A stretch of DNA of 64,000 nucleotides from Crossiella cryophila (GTDB lineage: Bacteria; Actinomycetota; Actinomycetes; Mycobacteriales; Pseudonocardiaceae), in assembly GCF_014204915.1 (NCBI RefSeq), contig NZ_JACHMH010000001.1, positions 6,721,501 to 6,785,500 on the forward strand, read 5' to 3'. The notes under the pieces are model-generated. The model was not told where the DNA came from. It saw only the letters and a program-made list of their open reading frames with translations, and made no database searches. This document shows positions 24,306 to 32,442 of this stretch, piece by piece. Positions within the stretch are counted from its first letter, which is position 1. Each line of letters opens with the position of its first letter. The translations under genes and the position numbers were made by a program.

Positions 24306-27089
24306 GTGCGGGTGGGGCTGTTCGAGCGGGACGCCGAACTGGGGCGGATCGGTGCGCTGCTGCAGGCGGCTGCGGCAGGCCGGGGCACCTCAGCGCTGGT
24401 CGAGGGGGTGCCGGGGATCGGCAAGACCGCGTTGCTGGCCGCCGCGGGCGACCTGGCGGGCGGGCGCGGGTTCCGGGTGCTCACCGCCACCGGCGGCGAA
24501 CTGGAGCAGGACCTGCCGTTCGCGCTGATCCGCCAGCTCTTCGAGCCCGCGTTGCGCACCGCCGAGCCCGAGGTCCAGTCCGGGGCCGCCGCACTGGCCG
24601 CGCCGGTGTTCGCCGCGGACGGGCGGGAGGCGGCGGTGGGCAGTGTGGTGCACGGGCTGTACTGGCTGTGCTCCAACCTGGCCGAACCCGCGCCGCTGCT
24701 GCTCGCCGTGGACGACGCGCACTGGGCGGATGAGGCCTCGCTGCGGTTCGTCTCGCACCTGGCCCGGCGGATGGCCGACCTGCCGGTGCTGCTCCTGCTC
24801 GGCAGTCGCCCGCTCGCCCCGGACGCGGCACTCACCCTGGCCCTTGGCGGGGTCGACCCAGTGCGGCTCAACCTCGCCCCGCTGTCCGAGCACGCGGTCG
24901 GCCGGTTCGTCCGGGACCGCCTCTCCCCCGCCGCCGACGCCGAGTTCTGCCGGGCCTGCGCGCAGGCCACCGGCGGCAACCCGTTCCTGCTCACCGAGGC
25001 GATCACCGCACTGCGCGCCGACCGGGTGCCGCCGGTCGCGGCCCAGGCCGGCCGGGTGCCCGGGTTGCAGGCCGCGCCGATCGCCCGCACCGTGCTGACC
25101 CGGCTCACCCGCCTCGGCCCCGAGGCCGTCCGGCTGGCCAGGGCCCTGGCCGTCCTCGGTCCCGCCGCCGACCTGCGCCGCCCGGCCCGGCTGGCCGACC
25201 TGCCCCTGGACACCGCAACCGACCTGGCCGACCTGCTCGCCCGCGAGTCCATCCTCACCGGCGGCTATCCCCTGGACTTCGCGCATCCGCTGGTGCGCAC
25301 CGCGGTCTACGCCGACGGCACCGAGATCCGCCGTGCCGCCGACCACCGCCGCGCGGTGGAGATCCTCACCGCCGAAGGGGCACCGGCCGAACAGCTCGTG
25401 CCGCACCTGCTGGCCGCCGCGCCCAGCGCCGACCCCACGGTGGTCACCGCGCTGGTCGCGGCCGCGGCGAACGCACTCGGCCGGGGTGCGCCCGAGGCAG
25501 CCGCGAGCTGCCTGCGCCGTGCCCTGGCCGAACCTCCCGCCGCCGAGGACCTGCCCCGGCTGCACGCCGAGTTGGGCCGGGCACTGGGCATGGCCAACCG
25601 CCCGGCCGAGGCCGCCCCGGCGTTGCGGGCCGCGTTCGAGCTGAGCACCGACCCGGTCACCCGCGGCGAACTGGCCCTGGACCTGGGTGCGGTGATGGTG
25701 CAGACCGGCCGCCCGGACGCGGCCATGGAGACCTTCGAGCTGGCCCGCGCGGCCCTGGCCCTGGACGAGGGCGAGTTGCCGTTGCAGCTCACCGTCGCCT
25801 TCTCCATGGCCAGTTTCGTCAGCATGCACCCGCCCACCTCCTGGATCGCCCGGCTGGACCAGCTCGCGGACACCGTGTCCGCGGAGACCGAGGCGGGCCG
25901 GATGGTGTTGGCCTGCCTGGCTTTCGGCGCCTGCGCCACCGCCGACCGCCCGGCCCAGGTGGTGGGTGAGCTGGCCGCCCGCGCCGTGGCCGGTTCGCTG
26001 CCGACCCGGGACCACTGGATCCTGGCCAACTTCGCCAGCACCGCGCTGGTCATGGCCGACCGGCTGCCCGAGGCCCTTGACGTGCTCGATCGCGGGGTCG
26101 AACACGCCCGCACCCGCGGCAACCTGGCCGAATTCCGCTACCTGGCCGTGCTGCGCTCACGCACCGCGCTCACCGCCGGACACCTCCAGGAAGCCGAGGC
26201 CGACGGCCGCGCCGCCCTTGCCCTGCACGAGGTCGACGGCGACCGCGAACTCCCACTGGCCGCCGCCGTGCTGGTCGACGCGCTCGCCGAACAGGGCCAC
26301 CTCGATGAGGCCCAGGCCGTGCTCACCGAACACGAACTAGACTCCGAGGAGGAAGTCCGGATGCTCATCGGCCACTTCGTGCACCTGGCCCGCGGCCGCC
26401 TCCGGCTCCGCCAGCAACGACCCAGGGCCGCCCTGGCCGACCTGCTGGCCTGCGGTGCCGGGCTGACCGGCGCGGGCGTGGTCAACCCGGGCTTCGCGCA
26501 CTGGCGGGCCGATGCCGCACTGGCCCAGCTCGCCCTCGGCGAACCCACCTCGGCCAGGGACCTCGCCGAGGAGGAACTCGTGCTGGCCCAAGGCTTCGGC
26601 GCGCCAAGGGCGCACGGCATCGCCCTGCGCACCCTCGGCCTGATCGAGGGCGGCGGCACCCGGCTGGACCGGCTCGCCGAGTCCGTGGACGTGTTGCGCC
26701 GCTCCACCGGCGTGCTCGAACTCGCGCACTCGCTGATCTCCTACGGCAGCGCGTTACGCCGGGCCGGACACCGCACCGACGCCCAGCGCCACCTCCGCGA
26801 GGGCCTGGACCTGGCCAGCCGCCGGCACGCCCATCCCCTTGCCGCGCAAGCGAAACAGGAGCTGGTCGCATCCGGCGCCCGGCCCCGGCGAACCCTGCTC
26901 ACCGGGGTGGACGCACTGACCGCGAGCGAACTGCGGGTGGCCCGGCTGGCCGCCGACGGCGAGACCAACCGGGCCATCGCGCAAACCCTGTTCGTCAGCA
27001 GGCGCACCATCGAGGTGCACCTGACCAGCGCCTACCGCAAGCTCGGCATCCAGTCCAGGGACCAGCTCCCGACCGCCCTCGGCGCGTAG
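24306..27089 (+). CDS. LAL-type LuxR regulator with AAA ATPase
   Basis: About 927 residues. GTG 24306 is preferred because homology begins at GLFERDAELGRIGALLQ and this leaves room for two divergent promoters. ATG 24246 would add 20 atypical residues. Walker A is VEGVPGIGKTALL and Walker B LLLAVDDAHWADEASLR; sensor-like GGNPFLLTEAI follows. The middle is helical repeats. The C-terminal LuxR HTH is LTASELRVARLAADGETNRAIAQTLFVSRRTIEVHLTSAYRKLGI. LAL proteins activate catabolic or antibiotic genes after binding ATP and an inducer. Its target is not obvious. Confidence 0.9.
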   Translation: MRVGLFERDAELGRIGALLQAAAAGRGTSALVEGVPGIGKTALLAAAGDLAGGRGFRVLTATGGELEQDLPFALIRQLFEPALRTAEPEVQSGAAALAAPVFAADGREAAVGSVVHGLYWLCSNLAEPAPLLLAVDDAHWADEASLRFVSHLARRMADLPVLLLLGSRPLAPDAALTLALGGVDPVRLNLAPLSEHAVGRFVRDRLSPAADAEFCRACAQATGGNPFLLTEAITALRADRVPPVAAQAGRVPGLQAAPIARTVLTRLTRLGPEAVRLARALAVLGPAADLRRPARLADLPLDTATDLADLLARESILTGGYPLDFAHPLVRTAVYADGTEIRRAADHRRAVEILTAEGAPAEQLVPHLLAAAPSADPTVVTALVAAAANALGRGAPEAAASCLRRALAEPPAAEDLPRLHAELGRALGMANRPAEAAPALRAAFELSTDPVTRGELALDLGAVMVQTGRPDAAMETFELARAALALDEGELPLQLTVAFSMASFVSMHPPTSWIARLDQLADTVSAETEAGRMVLACLAFGACATADRPAQVVGELAARAVAGSLPTRDHWILANFASTALVMADRLPEALDVLDRGVEHARTRGNLAEFRYLAVLRSRTALTAGHLQEAEADGRAALALHEVDGDRELPLAAAVLVDALAEQGHLDEAQAVLTEHELDSEEEVRMLIGHFVHLARGRLRLRQQRPRAALADLLACGAGLTGAGVVNPGFAHWRADAALAQLALGEPTSARDLAEEELVLAQGFGAPRAHGIALRTLGLIEGGGTRLDRLAESVDVLRRSTGVLELAHSLISYGSALRRAGHRTDAQRHLREGLDLASRRHAHPLAAQAKQELVASGARPRRTLLTGVDALTASELRVARLAADGETNRAIAQTLFVSRRTIEVHLTSAYRKLGIQSRDQLPTALGA

Positions 27090-27091
27090 CC

Positions 27092-27943
27092 TCAGCAGCT
27101 GTCCATCTCCGCCCAGGTCCGGTCGAACCTCCCGGCCCGCAACAACTTCTCCGGCAGGCCGAAGTAGATCAGGCCGCCGTCGGCCCAGTTGAAGATGCCA
27201 TCGGTGCCCAGCTGAAGCACGATCTGCCAGTTCTCCTCCTCGGTCTGCCTCTCGTGCTCAGCCCGGGCCTCCTCGGACAACTCGCCCGCCGCGGTCAGTT
27301 CCAGCGACTCGAAATGCGCGTACCACCAGGGCGATCCGTTGATCACCGTGGGCCAGCCGCCGATCTGGTGTTCGTCGTCCTCCTCCTCTGACCACCCGCC
27401 CAACTCCGCCGACCGGACCCGCCACGCCCGCACGAAGTCGGCGACCAGGCGCCGCTCCGGCCCGTGCCACTGGAACAAGCCATCATCCAGGCTGGGCACC
27501 GTGCACACGTGTGCGAACCGCACCGGCCGCAGGGGCATCGTCATCGCCCCGTCCGGGACGGCTGTGGGCACACCGGTGCCGTCCGGCACATGCAGCACCC
27601 GCCAGCCGTCCCATCGCCGGTCCAGCCCCCACACGTCGTACTCCTCGTTCAGGCAGAAGAAGTGCAGCAAGCCCGAGGGCGGGAACCCGTCCCACAACTC
27701 ACCCAGCTCCGCCAGGTCGAGCACCGCCAGCAGAACCATCGGCACCCCTTGCGTCGCAGGCCATTCCACCCCCGGCGGCAACTCGCCTGCACCGCCGAAG
27801 CGGGACCGGCCGGAACTGGTCTCGTCCACCACCAGGCGCACCCCGGGCTTGGCCACCGCGGTGATCCGGTCGCCGAGCGTCTCGCCCAGCTCAGCGCGGG
27901 CGAACTCCACCAGGTCTGCTCGTAACTGTTCGGGATTCAGCAC
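27092..27943 (-). CDS. DUF1963 (YwqG-like) protein
   Basis: About 283 residues from GTG 27943 (VLNPEQLRADLVEFARAEL); the frame stays open upstream but that part is not conserved-looking. Shows the YwqG pattern: SRFGGAGELPPGVEWP, VLLAVLDLAEL, LLHFFCLNEEY, QIGGWPTVIN, WQIVLQLGTD and NWADGGLIYFGL near the end. Intracellular and of unknown function; related proteins are sometimes linked to contact-dependent or polymorphic toxin immunity. Tail-to-tail with the LAL gene. Confidence 0.85.
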   Translation of the reverse strand: MLNPEQLRADLVEFARAELGETLGDRITAVAKPGVRLVVDETSSGRSRFGGAGELPPGVEWPATQGVPMVLLAVLDLAELGELWDGFPPSGLLHFFCLNEEYDVWGLDRRWDGWRVLHVPDGTGVPTAVPDGAMTMPLRPVRFAHVCTVPSLDDGLFQWHGPERRLVADFVRAWRVRSAELGGWSEEEDDEHQIGGWPTVINGSPWWYAHFESLELTAAGELSEEARAEHERQTEEENWQIVLQLGTDGIFNWADGGLIYFGLPEKLLRAGRFDRTWAEMDSC

Positions 27944-28064
27944 GCGCCGAGCCTGCCAGGCGGGTCTGACACTCCGCTGTCTGCCAACTCGACGCCCGCG
28001 GACCGTTGACGTCACCGTCATGTGTCTGCAACCTTTGACTCCCCTGTCCGCAAAAAGTCGACTG

Positions 28065-28089
28065 TGATCGCTCAAATCATCGGCGATCA
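28065..28089. promoter_or_regulatory. possible operator TGATCG-N13-CGATCA
   Basis: Inverted 6-bp arms in the 248-bp AT-richer gap between the DUF1963 gene and the secreted glucanase-like gene. Weak evidence: arms are short. The rest of the gap shows no gene. Confidence 0.3.
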
Positions 28090-28191
28090 TCTGCAACTTC
28101 ATCGCATACGCCCTGTCACGCCCGCGGTCGCCGCCCTTCGCCCTGGCCCCGCGGCGTCCCGCCCTGCGCGGAAAACCGAACAGAGGTCCCC

Positions 28192-31113
28192 ATGCACTGG
28201 AAGCAGCTCAGACGGCTCACCACCGCCCTACTCGCGATCGGCCTGGTCAGCGCCGGTCTCACCCCTGCCACCGCACTGGCCGCACCGGCCGATCTGGCCC
28301 GCGGCAAGCCGATCGAGGCATCCTCGGTCACCCAGAACTACGTGGCGACCAACGCCAACGACGGCAACATCGGCAGCTACTGGGAATCCGCCGGCTACCC
28401 GGCCACGCTGACCGTCAAGCTCGGGTCCAACGCCGACCTGGAGTCGGTGGTGATCAAGCTCAACCCGGACCCGATCTGGGGCCCGCGCACGCAGAGCATC
28501 CAGGTGCTGGGCCGCGATCAGGCCGCGAGCGGGTTCAGCTCGTTACGCGAGCGCGCCGACTACCAGTTCAGCCCCTCCGGCAACCAGAACTCGATCACCA
28601 TCCCGGTCACCGGCCGGGCCGCTGACCTGCGACTCCAGTTCTTCGGCAACACCGGCGCCCCCGGCGGCCAGGTGGGTGAACTCCAGGTCATCGGCACCCC
28701 GGCGCCCAACCCGGACCTGACCGTGTCCACGGTGTCCTGGAGCCCGGCCAGTCCCAGCGAGACCGACCCGATCACGCTGACCGCGCAGGTCCGCAACATC
28801 GGCTCGGCCCCGGCGGGCGCGACCACGGTCAACTTCAGCCTCGGCGGCGCGGTGGTCGGCACCGCCCCGGTGGGCGCGCTGGCCGCGGGCGGCACGGCCA
28901 GCGTCTCGGTGAACGCCGGGACCAGGGCGGTGGGCAGCTACCAGGTGTCCGCGCTGGTCGACCCGGCCAACACGATCGTCGAGCAGAACGACGCCAACAA
29001 CGGCCTCACCGCGCCGAACCAGCTCACCGTCGGCCAGGCCCCCGGCCCTGACCTCGAGGTCCTCGGCGTCACCTCGAACCCGACCAGTCCGGCGGTCGGC
29101 GCGCAGGTCAGCTTCGCGGTGCAGCTGCGCAACCGCGGCACCAGCGCGGCCGGGAACACCGTCACCCGGATCGCGGTCGGCGGGACCACGCTGAACACCC
29201 CGACCGGCCCGATCGCCGCGGGCGCGGAAACCACCGTGGCGATCAACGGCACCTGGACCGCCACCAGCGGCGGGGCCACCATCACCGCCACCGCCGATGC
29301 CACCGGCGTGCTCGCGGAGACCAACGAGAACAACAACTCCCTGGCCCGCTCGATCGTGGTCGGGCGCGGCGCGGCGGTGCCCTATGTCGAGTACGAGGCC
29401 GAGGCCGCCCGCTACCAGGGCCAGCTGCTCACCGCCGATCCGCTGCGCACCTTCGGGCACACCAACTTCGCCACCGAGTCCTCCGGCCGCCAGTCGGTGC
29501 GGCTCAACAGCACCGGGCAGTTCGTCGAGTTCACCTCGGCCAACCAGGCCAACTCGATCGTGGTGCGCAACTCGATCCCGGACGCGCCCGGCGGTGGCGG
29601 CATCGAGGCCACCATCAGCCTGTACGTCAACGACACCTTCGTCCGCAAGCTCACCCTGTCCTCGCGGCACAGCTGGCTCTACGGCAACAGCGACGGACCC
29701 GAATCGCTGACCAACAACCCGCAGGGCGACGCCCGCCGCCTCTTCGACGAATCGCACGCGCTGCTGGCCGGCTCCTACCCGCCCGGCACCCGGTTCAAGC
29801 TGCAGCGCGACGCCGGTGACTCGGCGCAGTTCTACATCATCGACCTGATCGACCTGGAGCAGGTCGCGCCAGCCGCGAACCAGCCCGCCGGGTGCACCTC
29901 GATCACCAACTACGGTGCGGTGCCCAACGACGGCAACGACGACACCGACGCCATCCAGCGCGCGGTCACCGACGACCAGAACGGCGTGATCGGCTGCGTG
30001 TGGATCCCGGCCGGGCAGTGGCGGCAGGAGAAGAAGATCCTCACCAAGGATCCGCTCGGCCGCGGGCCGCACAACCAGGTCGGGATCAGCAACGTGACCA
30101 TCCGCGGCGCGGGCATGTGGCACTCCCAGCTGTACACGCTGACCCAGCCGCACCTGGCCACCGGCGGGATCAACCACCCGCACGAGGGCAACTTCGGGTT
30201 CGACATCGACAAGAACACGCAAATCTCCGACATCGCCATCTTCGGCTCCGGCCGGATCCGCGGCGGCGACGGCAACGCCGAGGGCGGGGTGGGCCTCAAC
30301 GGCCGCTTCGGCACCGGCACCAAGATCAGCAACGTCTGGATCGAGCACGCCAACGTGGGGGTCTGGGTCGGCCGCGACTTCGACAACATCCCCGAGCTGT
30401 GGGGGCCCGGCGACGGGCTGGAGTTCAGCGGCATGCGGATCCGCAACACCTACGCCGACGGGATCAACTTCACCAACGGCACCCGCAACTCCACGGTGTT
30501 CAACTCCTCCTTCCGCACCACCGGCGACGACGCGCTCGCGGTGTGGGCCAACAAGTACGTGAAGAACCAGGCGGTGGACATCGCGCACGACAACAAGTTC
30601 CTCAACAACACCATCCAGCTGCCCTGGCGGGCCAACGGGATCGCCGTCTACGGCGGCTACGGCAACCGCATCGAGAACAACCTGATCTACGACACCATGA
30701 ACTACCCGGGGATCATGCTGGCCACCGACCACGACCCACTGCCCTTCTCCGGCCAGACCCTGATCGCCAACAACGCGCTGCACCGCTGCGGCGGGGTGTT
30801 CTGGGGCGAGGCGCAGGAATTCGGCGCGATCACGCTGTTCCCGCAGAACCTGCCCATTCCCGGCGTGGTCATCCGGGACACCGAGGTACTGGACTCCACC
30901 TACGACGGCATCCAGTTCAAGACCGGCGGCGGGGAGATGCCGAACGTGGCCATCACCAACGTGCGCATCGACAAGAGCAACAACGGGGCCGGGATCCTGG
31001 CCATGGGCGGGGCGCGGGGCAGCGCGACGCTGACCAACGTCACCATCACCAACTCGGCCAAGGGCAACATCGTCCGCGAACCCGGATCCTCCTTCGTGAT
31101 CAACGGCGACTGA
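28192..31113 (+). CDS. large secreted GH87-like (mycodextranase / alpha-1,3-glucanase) modular protein
   Basis: 973 residues. Signal peptide ends near residue 31. Discoidin (F5/8C)-like domain about 33-165 (SVTQNYVATNANDGNIGSYWES); two CARDB domains about 175-275 and 283-385, each with NTIVEQNDANN / LAETNENNN motifs. A carbohydrate-binding-like domain spans about 390-555 (YVEYEAEAARYQG). A right-handed beta-helix follows to the end (ITNYGAVPNDGNDDTDAIQRAV ... GDGLEFSGMRIRNTYADGINF ... RTTGDDALAVW). The TGDD and DGI motifs are where GH87 and related polysaccharidases place catalytic Asp residues. Likely degrades fungal or dental-type glucans outside the cell. Catalytic specificity is inferred. 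Confidence 0.83.
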   Translation: MHWKQLRRLTTALLAIGLVSAGLTPATALAAPADLARGKPIEASSVTQNYVATNANDGNIGSYWESAGYPATLTVKLGSNADLESVVIKLNPDPIWGPRTQSIQVLGRDQAASGFSSLRERADYQFSPSGNQNSITIPVTGRAADLRLQFFGNTGAPGGQVGELQVIGTPAPNPDLTVSTVSWSPASPSETDPITLTAQVRNIGSAPAGATTVNFSLGGAVVGTAPVGALAAGGTASVSVNAGTRAVGSYQVSALVDPANTIVEQNDANNGLTAPNQLTVGQAPGPDLEVLGVTSNPTSPAVGAQVSFAVQLRNRGTSAAGNTVTRIAVGGTTLNTPTGPIAAGAETTVAINGTWTATSGGATITATADATGVLAETNENNNSLARSIVVGRGAAVPYVEYEAEAARYQGQLLTADPLRTFGHTNFATESSGRQSVRLNSTGQFVEFTSANQANSIVVRNSIPDAPGGGGIEATISLYVNDTFVRKLTLSSRHSWLYGNSDGPESLTNNPQGDARRLFDESHALLAGSYPPGTRFKLQRDAGDSAQFYIIDLIDLEQVAPAANQPAGCTSITNYGAVPNDGNDDTDAIQRAVTDDQNGVIGCVWIPAGQWRQEKKILTKDPLGRGPHNQVGISNVTIRGAGMWHSQLYTLTQPHLATGGINHPHEGNFGFDIDKNTQISDIAIFGSGRIRGGDGNAEGGVGLNGRFGTGTKISNVWIEHANVGVWVGRDFDNIPELWGPGDGLEFSGMRIRNTYADGINFTNGTRNSTVFNSSFRTTGDDALAVWANKYVKNQAVDIAHDNKFLNNTIQLPWRANGIAVYGGYGNRIENNLIYDTMNYPGIMLATDHDPLPFSGQTLIANNALHRCGGVFWGEAQEFGAITLFPQNLPIPGVVIRDTEVLDSTYDGIQFKTGGGEMPNVAITNVRIDKSNNGAGILAMGGARGSATLTNVTITNSAKGNIVREPGSSFVINGD

Positions 31114-31148
31114 CCCTGAGTTCCTCATCACTCCCTATCAATCCCCTA

Positions 31149-31182
31149 GCAAGGAACTTTAGGGAATGTTAGAGTCCCTTGC
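31149..31182 (+). promoter_or_regulatory. imperfect inverted repeat abutting the hydrolase start codon
   Basis: GCAAGGAACTTT (31149-31160) and AGAGTCCCTTGC (31171-31182) are inverted copies (10 of 12 match) around a 10-bp spacer. The ATG of the hydrolase begins at the next base. No ribosome-binding site fits, so the transcript is probably leaderless or its start is covered by a bound repressor. Confidence 0.55.
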
Positions 31183-32043
31183 ATGATCTACCGATCCAAG
31201 GCTGGAGAGCGCCGGCTCCGCGAGCTGTACCTCGCGGAGCTGGCGTCCTGGCCCGTGCCCCACGACCGGCGGCAGGTGCCCACGCCCGAGGGCGAGACCT
31301 TCGTGCTCAGCTGCGGTCCGGCGGACGCGCCGCCGCTGGTGCTGCTGCACGGTTCCGGCAGCAACTCGGCCCAGTGGCTGGGCCGGATCGCCGAGCTGGC
31401 AACGTATTTCCGGGTGCACGCGGTGGACATCATCGGCGAACCGGGCCTGAGCGCGCCCACCCGGCCCGACCCGGCCACCGACCGGTACGCGAGCTGGCTG
31501 GACGCCGTGCTGGACCACCTCGGCCTGGACCGCACCGCGATCCTGGGTTACTCGCTGGGCAGCTGGCTCGCCCTGGACTACGCCACCCGGCGACCGGAGC
31601 GGGTGGACCGGCTCGCGCTGTCCTGCCCGCCCGGCATCACCAAGGAGCGCAAGGGTTATCTACTCAAGGCACTGCTGCTGACCCCGTTCGGCCGCTGGGG
31701 GAAGCTGCGCACCGTGCGGATGATGCTGGGTCCCGGTCTGTCCACAGTGGACGAGACCGCGGTGGTGGCCAGGACCGTGCTGATGAGCAAGCACTACCGC
31801 TACCGCAGTGGTGACCTGCCTGTCTTCACCGACGAGGTCCTTGGCAGGCTGGCCATGCCGGTGCACGTGCTGATCGGCGAGCTGGACGTCATGTGGGACA
31901 CCAGGATCGCCGCCCGGCGGCTGCGCACCGTGCTCCCGCACGCGACCGTGCGCCTGCTGCCCGGCACCGGCCACCTGGTGCCGACCGTCCCGGCCGAACT
32001 CGAATTCCTGACCACCACCAACGCGGGGAGGCGACATGCTTGA
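31183..32043 (+). CDS. alpha/beta hydrolase
   Basis: 286 residues. LVLLHGSGSNSAQWLGRIAELATYFRVHAVDIIGEPGLS covers the oxyanion loop. The nucleophile elbow is GYSLGSWLALDYA (Ser), the acid is in GELDVMWD and the His in GTGHLVPT. Cytoplasmic esterase/lipase-like enzyme. Overlaps the DUF4180 gene by 8 bp, so the two are co-expressed. Confidence 0.9.
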   Translation: MIYRSKAGERRLRELYLAELASWPVPHDRRQVPTPEGETFVLSCGPADAPPLVLLHGSGSNSAQWLGRIAELATYFRVHAVDIIGEPGLSAPTRPDPATDRYASWLDAVLDHLGLDRTAILGYSLGSWLALDYATRRPERVDRLALSCPPGITKERKGYLLKALLLTPFGRWGKLRTVRMMLGPGLSTVDETAVVARTVLMSKHYRYRSGDLPVFTDEVLGRLAMPVHVLIGELDVMWDTRIAARRLRTVLPHATVRLLPGTGHLVPTVPAELEFLTTTNAGRRHA

Positions 32044-32398
32044 GATCACCCACGGGGTGCCGGTGTTCCACTGCGCGCCCCAAGGACCACCGCTGGGCAG
32101 CGAACGCGACGCCGCCGACATCATCGGCGAGGCCTGGTCGCAGCAGGCCAGGGTGATCGCGATCCCGGTGTCCCGGCTGGCCGAGGGCTTCTTCCGGCTG
32201 GAGACCAGGATGGCCGGGGAGTTCACCCAGAAGTTCGTGAACTACCGGGTGCCGCTGGCCTTCCTCGGCGACATCAGCGAGCACGTCCAGCGCAGCTCGG
32301 CGCTGGCCAGTTACGTGCGGGAGACCAACCGCGGCAACCAGATCTGGTACCTGGCCGACCGCGCCGAACTCGACCGGCGGCTGGGCGCCGCGAGCTGA
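32036..32398 (+). CDS. DUF4180 protein
   Basis: 120 residues. LGSERDAADIIGEAWSQQARVIAIPVSRLAEGFFRLETRMAGEFTQKFVNYRVPLAFLGDIS is the DUF4180 core; the family is small, alpha/beta, of unknown function and often beside hydrolases or regulators. Its start lies within the end of the alpha/beta hydrolase gene, indicating translational coupling. Confidence 0.88.
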   Translation: MLEITHGVPVFHCAPQGPPLGSERDAADIIGEAWSQQARVIAIPVSRLAEGFFRLETRMAGEFTQKFVNYRVPLAFLGDISEHVQRSSALASYVRETNRGNQIWYLADRAELDRRLGAAS

Positions 32399-32401
32399 GC
32401 C

Positions 32402-32440
32402 GGCCCGCCGGGCCGCCGTCCCCACGGCGCCCGGCGGGCC
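32402..32440. terminator. bidirectional hairpin between DUF4180 and SARP-ATPase genes
   Basis: GGCCCGCCGGGC (32402-32413) pairs perfectly with GCCCGGCGGGCC (32429-32440) in the gap between two convergent genes. Confidence 0.75.
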
Positions 32441-32442
32441 GC

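Noticed and set aside
28543..31131. 862-residue minus-strand open frame opposite the glucanase-like gene
   Set aside because: Gly/Val/Asp/Arg-rich shadow typical of high-GC DNA; the plus strand has signal peptide and domain signatures.
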